DNA of 64,000 nt from Selenomonas sp. WCT3 (GTDB lineage: Bacteria > Bacillota > Negativicutes > Selenomonadales > Selenomonadaceae). The notes beneath the pieces were generated by a model. It was not told where the DNA came from. It searched no databases and saw only the letters and a program-made list of their open reading frames with translations. A program made the translations under genes and the position numbers. This document shows positions 9,344 through 17,149 of the stretch, one piece after another (position 1 is the first letter of the stretch; every line of letters starts with the position of its first letter). Location of the stretch: positions 226,680 through 290,679 of the forward strand of contig FNCM01000002.1 of the NCBI GenBank assembly GCA_900100835.1, read 5' to 3'.

Positions 9344-9823
9344 TTACCAGTGATACTTCTCACCGCGATTGATCTTAAAGCAACGATAAATCTGCTCCAC
9401 CAGCAAGAGCCGCACCATCTGATGGGTAAAGGTCAACTGGGAAAAACTGAGCCGCTCATCTGCAGCCGCCCGAACCTCCCTCGAAAGGCCAAAGGCACCG
9501 CCAATCAAGAACGTGATATTGCTGCGCCCTTGAATCCCCAGCTGATCCAGCTTCTCGGCAAGCTTTTCCGATGGCATCTCTTTGCCAAACACATCGAGGA
9601 CGAAAAGGAAGCTCCCCGCAGGCACCAGCTTCAGGAGCTTCTCGCCCTCCTTCTGCAGCACCTGTTCCTTCTCAGCTGCCGAAGGCTCATCGGGCATCTT
9701 CTCCTCGTGGATTTCCTTTATCTCCACCTGGGCAAAGGGACGGAGCCTCTTCATGAACTCCGCAATCCCCGCGCTCAGATACTTTTCCTTAATTTTGCCT
9801 GCACAAACAATGGTAATCTTCAT
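9344..9823 (-). CDS. rlmH: 23S rRNA (pseudouridine1915-N3)-methyltransferase RlmH
   Basis: 159-residue SPOUT-class methyltransferase that modifies pseudouridine 1915 of 23S rRNA using SAM. Typical segments are seen: FVLDVFGKEMPSEKLA in the middle and FLIGGAFGLS for the SAM-binding knot, then a basic, aromatic C-terminus (YRCFKINRGEKYHW). The ATG at 9823 overlaps the htrA stop by one base (TGATG). The order walJ-htrA-rlmH is a familiar Firmicute arrangement. Confidence 0.96.
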   Translation of the reverse strand: MKITIVCAGKIKEKYLSAGIAEFMKRLRPFAQVEIKEIHEEKMPDEPSAAEKEQVLQKEGEKLLKLVPAGSFLFVLDVFGKEMPSEKLAEKLDQLGIQGRSNITFLIGGAFGLSREVRAAADERLSFSQLTFTHQMVRLLLVEQIYRCFKINRGEKYHW

Positions 9824-10953
9824 CAATTCTTATCCTGCGGCATTTCCTCGAGAACCACATCCACATTCTTCTGCTTGCCGTTGCGGTCAAAGGTAACCTT
9901 TACCGTATCGCCCACCTTGTGCTCGGCAATCTTCGCACGAAGGTCCTGAACACTATTCGTCTCCTGGCCGTCGAGTTTCAGGATGATATCGCCGCGCTGG
10001 AGACCAGCTTTGCCGCTGGGGCCATTCAAGGTCAGCTGGAATACGTAGACGCCCTTATCGATGTTGAGCTGATAGCCATAGCGGGCAGCCGTCTGGGGGT
10101 CAAACACCGACACTCCAAGATACGGACGAGCTACATAACCCTTTTCCATAATCTCGTTGATGACATTCTGTACCGTATTGATGGGAATGGAGAAGCCCAT
10201 GCCCTCGACGCCGTTAGCTGCTACCTTGGCGCTGTTGATGCCGATGACCTCACCGTCTGCATTGACCAAAGCACCACCGGAATTTCCCGGATTGATTGCC
10301 GCATCCGTCTGCAACAGTTTCACCCGTTTGTCGCTGATATCCAGCGTACGGTTCAAAGCACTGATGACGCCACTGGTAACACTGCCCTGGAACTCCAATC
10401 CCATGGGATTGCCGATAGCAATAGCCGGTTCCCCCACGACAATCTTATCCGAATCGCCAAATTTCGCCACTGGCAACTTGCCATCATCCACCCGGACAAC
10501 GGCCAAATCCGTCATCTCATCAGCACCAATGAGCTTACCCTTGAGCGTGCGGCCATCGGCCAGCGATACGATAAGCTCCTTGGCATTGCTGATAACATGG
10601 TTATTCGTCACAATATAGCTCTTGCCGCCATCATTCTTGAAAATAACGCCGGAACCAACGCCCTCGGTTTCCACTGGATTGTTGAACCAGTCACGGGCCA
10701 CCGCCTTATTGGTGATGCCAACCACGGTAGGGCCCACAGCCTTGGCCGCACGAACCACCGGCGTATTGCGCGCATCCGACAGCGTCTGATTGCTGGCCGC
10801 CTGCTGAACCGCAGCCGCACTGGAGGACGACGCCCCATTATCAGCCTGCCCTGCCGAACATCCCGAAAAGGAAACAACCGACATAGCCACCAGCAAAGCG
10901 GCAGCCAAATTCTTCTTTTTCTTATTATTCATAGCCTTAAAGAACGATTTCAT
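9823..10953 (-). CDS. htrA: HtrA/DegP-type S1C serine protease with PDZ domain
   Basis: 376-residue envelope quality-control protease. Basic N-terminus, hydrophobic stretch and Cys32 in FSGC suggest a lipoprotein or an uncleaved anchor. The catalytic triad is clear: His119 in TNNHV, Asp149 in TDLAVV, Ser225 in GNSGGAL. One PDZ domain follows (about 285-370), including the RGDIILKL stretch. A Ser/Ala-rich linker (35-55) joins anchor and protease. It sits between walJ and rlmH as in many Firmicutes. Confidence 0.95.
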   Translation of the reverse strand: MKSFFKAMNNKKKKNLAAALLVAMSVVSFSGCSAGQADNGASSSSAAAVQQAASNQTLSDARNTPVVRAAKAVGPTVVGITNKAVARDWFNNPVETEGVGSGVIFKNDGGKSYIVTNNHVISNAKELIVSLADGRTLKGKLIGADEMTDLAVVRVDDGKLPVAKFGDSDKIVVGEPAIAIGNPMGLEFQGSVTSGVISALNRTLDISDKRVKLLQTDAAINPGNSGGALVNADGEVIGINSAKVAANGVEGMGFSIPINTVQNVINEIMEKGYVARPYLGVSVFDPQTAARYGYQLNIDKGVYVFQLTLNGPSGKAGLQRGDIILKLDGQETNSVQDLRAKIAEHKVGDTVKVTFDRNGKQKNVDVVLEEMPQDKN

Positions 10954-10975
10954 AAAAATCCCTCCAAAGAATTAT

Positions 10976-11728
10976 TTATCCCGATACAATTTCCGTCTGA
11001 CTTGTCATGATAATCTCCTGCCGGATTCCCTGCTTTTCCAGGATCCTCTGCACCGTATCCCGCGCCAAATCCGGACGGTTATTCTCCTCCGACAGATGCG
11101 CCAGAAAAACCTTCCGCGGGCGCCGCTTCATCCGGGCAATAGCCCAGGCAGCATCCGAGTTGGCCAAATGGCCGCGGTTCGAAAGGATGCGCCGCTTAAG
11201 CACCCAGGGATAGGAACCGTTTTTGAGTACCTCCGGGTCATGGTTGGCCTCAAGCACCAACGTGTCGGCCCCCTCAATAGCGGACTGCACATTGGCCGTA
11301 ACAAACCCAAGGTCTGTGGCCAACGCCATACATTGCGATCCCTGTATCCGATATCCCACAGGATCAGCTGCATCGTGCGACGTTGAAAACGGTGTCACCG
11401 TCAGCCCCGCCAGCTTGAACCCCGATTCCACAGGGCAAATGCATTCTGGTGGCAGCTGCCCGCGGCAGCTCATGTTTTCAAACGTCGCCCGACGCGAAAA
11501 AATTGGCAGGTGATACCACTTCGACAATGTGGCAAGCCCCGCGATATGATCGCGATGCTCATGGGTAATCAGCACGCCATCAAGACTAGCTGCATCGACG
11601 CCCTGCGCCAGAAGGGCCTTCTTGATTCGCGTCGCGCTGATGCCTGCATCCAGCAGCAAACGGCACCCATCCATTTCTACATAAACCGCGTTGCCTTTGC
11701 TCCCGCTGGCCAACACTGAAACCTGCAT
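10976..11728 (-). CDS. walJ: WalJ/YycJ metallo-beta-lactamase-fold hydrolase
   Basis: 250-residue MBL-fold protein; the first residues (MQVSVLASGSKGNAVYVE) and the HEHRDH metal motif (His56, His58, Asp60, His61) are diagnostic. YycJ/WalJ is a predicted nuclease or exonuclease-like enzyme that is usually encoded with the WalRK regulators and HtrA. walRK are not in this window, so only the walJ-htrA-rlmH tail of the classic cluster is kept here. Biochemical role is not firmly known. Confidence 0.92.
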   Translation of the reverse strand: MQVSVLASGSKGNAVYVEMDGCRLLLDAGISATRIKKALLAQGVDAASLDGVLITHEHRDHIAGLATLSKWYHLPIFSRRATFENMSCRGQLPPECICPVESGFKLAGLTVTPFSTSHDAADPVGYRIQGSQCMALATDLGFVTANVQSAIEGADTLVLEANHDPEVLKNGSYPWVLKRRILSNRGHLANSDAAWAIARMKRRPRKVFLAHLSEENNRPDLARDTVQRILEKQGIRQEIIMTSQTEIVSG

Positions 11729-11775
11729 ATACCTGCTAACTCCTATCCTAATCTTTGACTCTGAAAACTATCTGC

Positions 11776-11803
11776 AAAAAGCCCGATGCCAAAAGCACCG
11801 GGC
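11776..11803 (-). terminator. Terminator downstream of the MNT-HepT module
   Basis: On the minus strand a nine-pair stem with one mismatch (11781-11803) is followed by five T residues (11776-11780). It lies after the nucleotidyltransferase module and before walJ, separating the two units. Confidence 0.7.
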
Positions 11804-11872
11804 ACAAAACCTATTATACACGTTTCCCATCGCGCTGTCATGCACGGGAACCACCTTTGCCCCTAAACACGC

Positions 11873-12067
11873 CTAGACATACCGAATGGCAATCGGCACT
11901 AGTTCCTGCATGCTATGCACTACTTGATCCGTGTTGATTACATGAATCTTTTTCCCGTTTCGTATTTATCCATAGATACGTTCTATATTTTCGCCAAAAT
12001 CTATAAACGCTGGAATATACTCTGCAATAATCTTATAATTGCTACTATAATTTTCATACTTTTTCAT
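11873..12067 (-). pseudogene. Broken small ORF after the MNT-HepT-MNT module
   Basis: A frame opening with ATG at 12067, overlapping the end of the upstream nucleotidyltransferase by 14 bases, encodes 33 residues (MKKYENYSSNYKIIAEYIPA...) to a TAA at 11966-11968. The same frame then runs on for 30 more protein-like codons (IRNGKKIHVINTDQ...) to TAG at 11873. The single in-frame stop suggests a recently inactivated 64-residue protein. The family is not recognised; the coupling to the MNT gene suggests it belonged to the module. It could instead be a genuine 33-residue peptide. Confidence 0.45.
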
Positions 12068-12344
12068 AAATCGTCACCCCATCACGCGCAATTTCCTGAA
12101 GCAATTCCTGTGAATAATCATAACGATCCATATCCAAAATATCAAACATCAGCAACGTCCAAACTCGCTCATCCACATCCAGCGAAAAATTGGTAAAGTC
12201 CGCACAACCATAGACAGCTAAATCAATATCACTTTTCGGATCATTATCACCACGCGCCCGTGAACCAAACAAAACCACCTTTTGGACGTCATACTCCTCA
12301 GCCAGATTTTTTATCCCCGTAATGACCTTTTCCGGTAAATCCAT
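12054..12344 (-). CDS. MNT-type minimal nucleotidyltransferase (second copy)
   Basis: 96-residue MntA-like nucleotidyltransferase. It carries GS(x10)DxD exactly: Gly27-Ser28, then Asp39 and Asp41 (FGSRARGDNDPKSDIDLAV). By family knowledge such proteins add AMP to a partner HEPN toxin and so act as antitoxins. The ATG at 12344 follows GGAG and lies 5 bases after the HepT-like stop; a longer frame to 12374 lacks a better start. It is the third gene of an MNT-HepT-MNT set. Confidence 0.88.
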   Translation of the reverse strand: MDLPEKVITGIKNLAEEYDVQKVVLFGSRARGDNDPKSDIDLAVYGCADFTNFSLDVDERVWTLLMFDILDMDRYDYSQELLQEIARDGVTIYEKV

Positions 12345-12349
12345 CTTAA

Positions 12350-12733
12350 TCACTCCGTCATCCGCTGATACCACAGTTGCATAAACTGCTCATACTCGGG
12401 TATTTGCCCTGCTAATTTTATGGCCAATTCCTCATCATAAGTATGCGCAGTAAGATTGCGTGCATCGACCATCTTCAATGCCAACACCGTTTCTTCGTCT
12501 GAAAATACCTTCACATCACGCAACGCACGGATTACAGCCTTAGGCGAAGCAACATCCAAGCCCTCTGCATCACGCAAATAATCCTTGCCACACTTCCACA
12601 TGATTTCAAAACAAAACTCAAACCGCTGAATCAAGCCGTCTCGTTCCATCTCTGAGAGTTGTTCCTTCGTAACAGCCTCGTGAAGTTTCGCCAATGCTCG
12701 TGAAGCAGTTGCAAAACGCTTTGTTATTTCCAT
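12350..12733 (-). CDS. HepT-like HEPN protein (nucleotidyltransferase substrate-binding, HI0074 family)
   Basis: 127-residue all-helical protein of the family annotated as nucleotidyltransferase substrate-binding. It holds the HEPN RNase motif Rx4HxY: Arg92, His97, Tyr99 (RNLTAHTY). In characterised MntA/HepT pairs the HEPN protein is an RNase toxin and the Tyr of this motif is AMPylated by the MNT partner. It overlaps the end of the upstream MNT gene by 10 bases, and a second MNT gene follows 5 bases later, so it is sandwiched between two possible antitoxins. Confidence 0.88.
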   Translation of the reverse strand: MEITKRFATASRALAKLHEAVTKEQLSEMERDGLIQRFEFCFEIMWKCGKDYLRDAEGLDVASPKAVIRALRDVKVFSDEETVLALKMVDARNLTAHTYDEELAIKLAGQIPEYEQFMQLWYQRMTE

Positions 12734-13029
12734 TGAATACCATCCTTCCGTATTTCCTGCAAAAGCGTTTGAGAAGCCTGTTGCATATCCACCACATCGA
12801 CGCGGTAAGGAATCGTCGACTCCTCCAACTGCTCACGAAGTTCGCCAATCTTTAACACTCCAGATACACCATCTGGATATTCAACAGCTACATCGACATC
12901 AGATCCCTGCCGCGCCGTCCCCTTCGCCCATGAACCGAACAAATAAATATGAACGGATTCATCACGCATGTAATCCAAGACAAAATCCTTTACCCGCTTT
13001 ACATGCTCATTCATAAAAGCATTCTCCAT
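12724..13029 (-). CDS. MNT-type minimal nucleotidyltransferase (first copy)
   Basis: 101-residue MntA-like protein with GS(x10)DxD: Gly32-Ser33, Asp44 and Asp46 (FGSWAKGTARQGSDVDVAV). Predicted AMP transferase acting on the HepT-like protein encoded next. First gene of the module. Two in-frame ATGs (13029 and 13014) are both plausible, with AGGA and GGAG boxes respectively. The two MNT copies differ clearly in sequence, so this is not a recent tandem duplication. Confidence 0.88.
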   Translation of the reverse strand: MENAFMNEHVKRVKDFVLDYMRDESVHIYLFGSWAKGTARQGSDVDVAVEYPDGVSGVLKIGELREQLEESTIPYRVDVVDMQQASQTLLQEIRKDGIQWK

Positions 13030-13064
13030 ATTTTCCTGAAGTCCTTATTCCATATATCTCATCT

Positions 13065-13220
13065 ACACTATAAGGAATGTATCCCACTCTCTTCATGTGC
13101 CAGCTCAATAGAATCCATGATTCCCAGCTTATTTTGCAGAGCCATCATACGCCCCCACTTTCCTAATCCGTGTGATGATTCAATTCCACTTTTCTCGTAT
13201 ACGAATAGCCCCTGTACTCA
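13065..13220 (-). pseudogene. Probable gene remnant upstream of the MNT-HepT module
   Basis: A stretch of about 50 protein-like codons without a convincing start (reading FVYEKSGIESSHGLGKWG and then MMALQNKLGIMDSIELA) ends at TAG 13065-13067. An ATG pair at 13148/13145 would give only 26-27 residues. It probably is the 3' remnant of a displaced gene in an accessory island. The rest of the 13030-13349 gap holds only the hairpin at 13205-13239 and AT-rich sequence. Confidence 0.3.
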
Positions 13221-13239
13221 TAACAAACACAGGGGCTAT
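13205..13239. terminator. Strong hairpin, possible bidirectional terminator
   Basis: Perfect 11-base stem (13205-13215 with 13229-13239) with a 13-base loop. No long T run follows on either strand, so termination is likely but not certain. It lies between the orphan membrane protein gene and the MNT-HepT module. Confidence 0.5.
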
Positions 13240-13349
13240 CGTTTGTCTGGGGGTACGATCAAAAATCGATTCCCAGATCGCTCTATATTCATTTTACCAA
13301 ATTAGGCCAAGCTGTCAAGGAATAGTCGTTTAACAGTTAATATCCGTTT

Positions 13350-13967
13350 TTATGGCCGACATACCTTACACGGGCGATAGCCATCACCTATGGCCTTATC
13401 CCGATTATGATATTCCACCATATTCGATGGCTTCATACGCTTCACGTATTGGCAACCATCCCGATGAAAAACACCCGAACGGGCATTAGCAATATACGAA
13501 GCCTCAGCAGGTGTCTGAGGACGTTCCTGCTTGACAGTTTCTTGCTTTATATCACTTTTAGGTAAAACCGGCGGCTTTTTTGCTTCTGGCTCTTGGGGAA
13601 TCGTTTCTGGTATTTTCTGCTGTTGCTCTACAACTGGAGCGTTTTTTGCGCCATCTGTATCATTATGATTATTTACCAACATAAACCCTGTCAGCAGTAC
13701 CAATAAAACAAATAAATACTTCTTTATATGGCTAGTTTTAGGCTTCCTTACCATATTCTTAATAATCTCATGGTCAGTCTTCTCTCCTGCATGCAAAAAA
13801 CAACAATCATTGATGTACTGCACCTGATGCTCCGTCAAATGTGGGAACAGATACTTTATCGAATTATACAAGTCATATCGAGCCACTTTAATAGAAGTGC
13901 GTAACTCACCATACTTCTCCAGCTCATTTTTTATAATGCGTTCCTTATCCGATCGCGGATTCCCCAT
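13350..13967 (-). CDS. Single-pass membrane protein with Ada-like zinc-binding tail
   Basis: 205 residues, no full-length family recognised. Order: a soluble helical N-terminal region (1-75), one membrane helix (about 84-99), a Pro/Glu/Lys-rich linker (110-155), then a compact C-terminal domain (about 157-205) with His168, Cys172 and CKVC (200-203). That tail resembles the small Cys/His metal-binding domain shared with Ada and found at the end of many secreted nucleases. The tail would face outside if the N-terminus is cytoplasmic. It may be an accessory-island gene; function unknown. Confidence 0.65.
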   Translation of the reverse strand: MGNPRSDKERIIKNELEKYGELRTSIKVARYDLYNSIKYLFPHLTEHQVQYINDCCFLHAGEKTDHEIIKNMVRKPKTSHIKKYLFVLLVLLTGFMLVNNHNDTDGAKNAPVVEQQQKIPETIPQEPEAKKPPVLPKSDIKQETVKQERPQTPAEASYIANARSGVFHRDGCQYVKRMKPSNMVEYHNRDKAIGDGYRPCKVCRP

Positions 13968-14133
13968 GTATCCTAACCACGCTTTCTAAAAACATCGGTT
14001 ATTAACGATGCCATTGATATAGATTTCCATTCTAGATGTTTAAACAATATAAAACAGCATTAACTCGCTATATCAACAGCGATGAGTTTTTTCCAAATTT
14101 ATCATACTTAGTTTGAACTCACTATCCCAAGTA

Positions 14134-15033
14134 TCATGATAATCTATCATTAAGAATCCACTTCAAATCTTTCGTAAATTGTGCTGCTCCCTTATCATTT
14201 AAATGATCTGCATCAACGAAAAAATCATTTGTATAACCAACTATCTTATTACAATCAATATATCCATCATATGTATTTGTGACTCGATAAAACGTATCAG
14301 AATCTTTTATATATCTTGCATCAATTCGATCTAAGTACTCTCTAGTAAACGGAGGAATAACAATAAACAATTCCATTCCTCTTTTTTCCGTTATTTCTTT
14401 TATACATTTCACGATGTCTTTGTTTTCTTCAAAAGATGCCTTATATTTTAAATGCTTATTATGAACATTCGTCCGCTCTACAACCAAATTTTCTCTCAAT
14501 TCATCTGGTAACAAAGAAAAATCGCCTTTTCTCCGCACAACATCATCAAACCACGCATTTGACCTATAAAAATATTGATAAAGCTTTCGTTCACAAATAC
14601 GACGGAGCCAAACCGGATATCGATACTGCTTATGCCAATGTGCATTATCTGATGGATCATTCCAGTTATGGCTATCCCTAAACACAGGCCAATATACACT
14701 TCCCACTAGATTTTCTCGCTCTTTCTTTTGCGAAGATAAATCTATGTACGGTGTATAATACCCGCATATGATTACTACCCGTTTTGTCTTTGAATGAATG
14801 TTTTCAATAATTTTTTTCGCATAGTAAAAGTCCTGAGATATCCCCCCTAGATTAAGTGAATATGACCAAAAATCGCTAATAATACCATACACAGCATACG
14901 ACGACCCTACAAACAAAGTATCTAGTTCCCCAAAGGAATTTGCTCTAGCTAATCCAGCTTGCAAGAAAATTCGATCCTTCAGTCCGCCCCTAAACAATCT
15001 TTCTGTTTGTTTTCTTACAAACTTATCAAACAT
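14134..15033 (-). CDS. SGNH/GDSL-type hydrolase or acyl-modifying enzyme in the glycan locus
   Basis: 299 residues. The FVGSSYAVYG segment has Ser at about residue 44, in the position of the SGNH nucleophile, and a DADHLNDKG segment near the C-terminus gives the DxxH pair. No signal peptide or membrane helix is obvious. SGNH proteins in polysaccharide loci often add or remove acetyl groups from sugars. It is the last gene of the AT-rich glycan block and is more AT-rich than the core genes downstream. Assignment rests on two motifs only. Confidence 0.6.
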   Translation of the reverse strand: MFDKFVRKQTERLFRGGLKDRIFLQAGLARANSFGELDTLFVGSSYAVYGIISDFWSYSLNLGGISQDFYYAKKIIENIHSKTKRVVIICGYYTPYIDLSSQKKERENLVGSVYWPVFRDSHNWNDPSDNAHWHKQYRYPVWLRRICERKLYQYFYRSNAWFDDVVRRKGDFSLLPDELRENLVVERTNVHNKHLKYKASFEENKDIVKCIKEITEKRGMELFIVIPPFTREYLDRIDARYIKDSDTFYRVTNTYDGYIDCNKIVGYTNDFFVDADHLNDKGAAQFTKDLKWILNDRLS

Positions 15034-15058
15034 TCACAGCACCTCACCTACGAATATT

Positions 15059-16159
15059 TCACCTAAATCGATTAATTATTTCTACCACATAATTGACCTG
15101 CTCTTCTGTCATTCCATAATACATCGGTATACTCAATACCGTCCGACTGATTTCTTCTGCAATGGGCAATGCACCTTCCGCAATATGCAAATCCGCATAA
15201 GCCCCCTGCATATGCATCGGTATGGGATAATGCTTCACCGTATGGATTCCCTTATCCAACAGATATTTTTCCAATTCATCCCGCTTATCGCAACGGATAA
15301 CAAACACGTGATAGATATGTTCATATTCTTCAGAAGTTGGCAAGGGCAGCTTAATCAGCGGATTTTTAATTTCTGACAAGTATCTGGCAGCCACCTGACG
15401 ACGAGCTTCATTCCATTTTTCCAAGTGCGGGAGTTTCACACGCAGGAAAGCCGCCTGCATTTCATCCAGACGGCTATTCGTCCCTTTATAGATATGATGA
15501 TACTTATAATCCGAACCATAATTGCCAAGGGCACGGACTTTTGCCGCCAATTCGTCATCATTGGTCGTGACACAGCCACCATCCCCTAAAGCACCAAGAT
15601 TCTTGCCCGGATAAAAGCTGAATCCAGCTGCATCTCCTAATACACCGGCCTTTTTCCCTTTATATTTTGCACCATGCGCTTGGGCAGCATCTTCAATAAC
15701 TTTCAATCCATGTTTTTTTGCAATACGATTGATTTCATCCATATCACAACAACGCCCCTGCAACTGCACAGTCATAATGGCCTTAGTTTTCGACGTAATC
15801 GCCGCTTCAATTCTGGACACATCAATGTTAAATGTTTCCAATACCGGCTCTACAAATACCGGCGTTGCTCCCGCATAGGAAACCGCCAATGCCGTAGCAA
15901 TAAAAGTATTAGAAGGCACGATAACCTCGTCTCCTTCACCAATGCCATAGGCTTTTAGCACCAAATAAAGCGCATCCAGTCCCGTAGCCACACCAATACA
16001 GTGCTTGACACCAACATAAGCGGCAAATTCTTTCTCAAAAGCCTCTAATTCCTTACCCTGGATAAACCAGCTGTTATCCATAACCTTCTTATATGCCGCA
16101 TCCAACTCACTACGAAGTTCATCATGCATCGGACGCAGGTCTGCAAATGGAATTTCCAT
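15059..16159 (-). CDS. fdtB: PLP-dependent sugar aminotransferase, DegT/DnrJ/EryC1 (FdtB/QdtB type)
   Basis: 366-residue aminotransferase that converts a nucleotide-linked 3-keto-6-deoxyhexose to its 3-amino sugar. PLP features: GVATGLDAL (57-65), EDAAQAHGA with Asp157, and [14 protein letters not shown] with the Schiff-base Lys186. Its pairing with an FdtA/QdtA-type ketoisomerase (16718-17119) indicates C3 amination. Fuc3N versus Qui3N stereochemistry cannot be decided from sequence. The gene symbol is by analogy. Confidence 0.85.
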   Translation of the reverse strand: MEIPFADLRPMHDELRSELDAAYKKVMDNSWFIQGKELEAFEKEFAAYVGVKHCIGVATGLDALYLVLKAYGIGEGDEVIVPSNTFIATALAVSYAGATPVFVEPVLETFNIDVSRIEAAITSKTKAIMTVQLQGRCCDMDEINRIAKKHGLKVIEDAAQAHGAKYKGKKAGVLGDAAGFSFYPGKNLGALGDGGCVTTNDDELAAKVRALGNYGSDYKYHHIYKGTNSRLDEMQAAFLRVKLPHLEKWNEARRQVAARYLSEIKNPLIKLPLPTSEEYEHIYHVFVIRCDKRDELEKYLLDKGIHTVKHYPIPMHMQGAYADLHIAEGALPIAEEISRTVLSIPMYYGMTEEQVNYVVEIINRFR

Positions 16160-16178
16160 TTATTTTCCTCCCTAATAA

Positions 16179-16697
16179 TCACTGCAAAACATGATACCAA
16201 ATGTATTCTTGCAACTGCTGTTCGCTATATGCTCGCATACATTCTTGTTTTGTTACTGTCAACTCTCTAAAATTCACACGTTCATATCTATTCTTGTCAT
16301 AAAAGCGTAATGCTCTTTTATTGGCAGGGGATACACACCAATAAACCTCTTGTAGGTTCATCTCATGTAACGCTTTCTCTATTATTCTTCTCATTGCCCA
16401 GCCAGAACATCCACTCCCCATAGCTTTCTTCCGAACAGTAATGGCAAATTCAGCATTTGTATCCGTTATATGTTTCAGGCTAACAGTTCCCATATATTCA
16501 TCGTGTTGATTAACAATAGCTAAATGTAAATCATCATGATTATCTAGTGCACGTTCTATAAAGCACAGACAATCCTCTAATGTCTTCTCCGCAAAATTAT
16601 TCTGCAAATCGTGTGTCACACTATCATCATGCATCCATTCCAGCATAAATGGAGCATCTGTTATTCTTAATGTCCGCAGAGCAAATAATTCTTTCAT
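16179..16697 (-). CDS. GNAT N-acetyltransferase, RimJ/RimL-like, probably for the 3-amino sugar
   Basis: 172 residues with the GNAT fold: a VRKKAMGSGCSGWAMRRII segment (about residues 88-106) is the acetyl-CoA pyrophosphate loop, followed by the typical NKRALRFYDKNRY segment. It lies between the ketoisomerase and aminotransferase genes, so the natural inference is N-acylation of their amino-sugar product. The known FdtC/QdtC acetyltransferases are left-handed beta-helix proteins; a GNAT in this slot is a different solution. Confidence 0.78.
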   Translation of the reverse strand: MKELFALRTLRITDAPFMLEWMHDDSVTHDLQNNFAEKTLEDCLCFIERALDNHDDLHLAIVNQHDEYMGTVSLKHITDTNAEFAITVRKKAMGSGCSGWAMRRIIEKALHEMNLQEVYWCVSPANKRALRFYDKNRYERVNFRELTVTKQECMRAYSEQQLQEYIWYHVLQ

Positions 16698-16717
16698 ATC
16701 TAAATTCTATTCCCTAT

Positions 16718-17119
16718 CTAATTTTTCTGAATAAACTTCAAGAACTCATCATAATCACGAATATAATCACTCTCATCATATAATTCCGACGCAAATACAA
16801 GCAACACTGCGTCAGAAGAAAAATCAAACATCTCTCGCCACATATTATTCGCTACATATAGTCCCTCATATGGCTTTTCCAATGGTACAACTTTCTTTTC
16901 CTTACCATTATCCAACCGAATCTTGCAACTTCCATGAATACATACCAAAATCTGCTCCAGTTTTTTATGTGCATGATGTCCTCGCACTACCCCTTCTGCT
17001 GTATCATACATATAATAAACTCGTTTGATTTTAAAAGGAATATCCTTGAACTCCTCTAAAGCAATTAGCTGTCCACGATCATCACCATGCGGCTGAAATA
17101 CGTATTTTACTACCTGCAA
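16718..17119 (-). CDS. fdtA: Nucleotide-sugar 3,4-ketoisomerase, FdtA/QdtA family
   Basis: 133-residue cupin that shifts the keto group of a 4-keto-6-deoxyglucose nucleotide to C3. The family motif RGHHAHK carries the active-site histidines (about residues 46-52 from this start). DDRGQLIALE near the N-terminus is also typical. The frame reaches a GTG at 17128, but that codon lies inside the GAGGTG box; the TTG at 17119 is 8 bases from GAGG and gives the family's usual start. No dTDP-glucose rmlA/rmlB genes lie in the window. Confidence 0.85.
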   Translation of the reverse strand: MQVVKYVFQPHGDDRGQLIALEEFKDIPFKIKRVYYMYDTAEGVVRGHHAHKKLEQILVCIHGSCKIRLDNGKEKKVVPLEKPYEGLYVANNMWREMFDFSSDAVLLVFASELYDESDYIRDYDEFLKFIQKN

Positions 17120-17149
17120 ATTATTCACCTCGTAATTGTCATAATTATT

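Noticed and set aside
9919-11010. Plus-strand open frame of 363 codons antisense to htrA
   Set aside because: HtrA has its full catalytic triad on the minus strand; the plus frame has no start signal or motif.
12949-13305. Plus-strand frame of 118 codons near the MNT module
   Set aside because: It crosses the 13205-13239 hairpin and opposes the MNT gene, with low-complexity, unlikely protein sequence.
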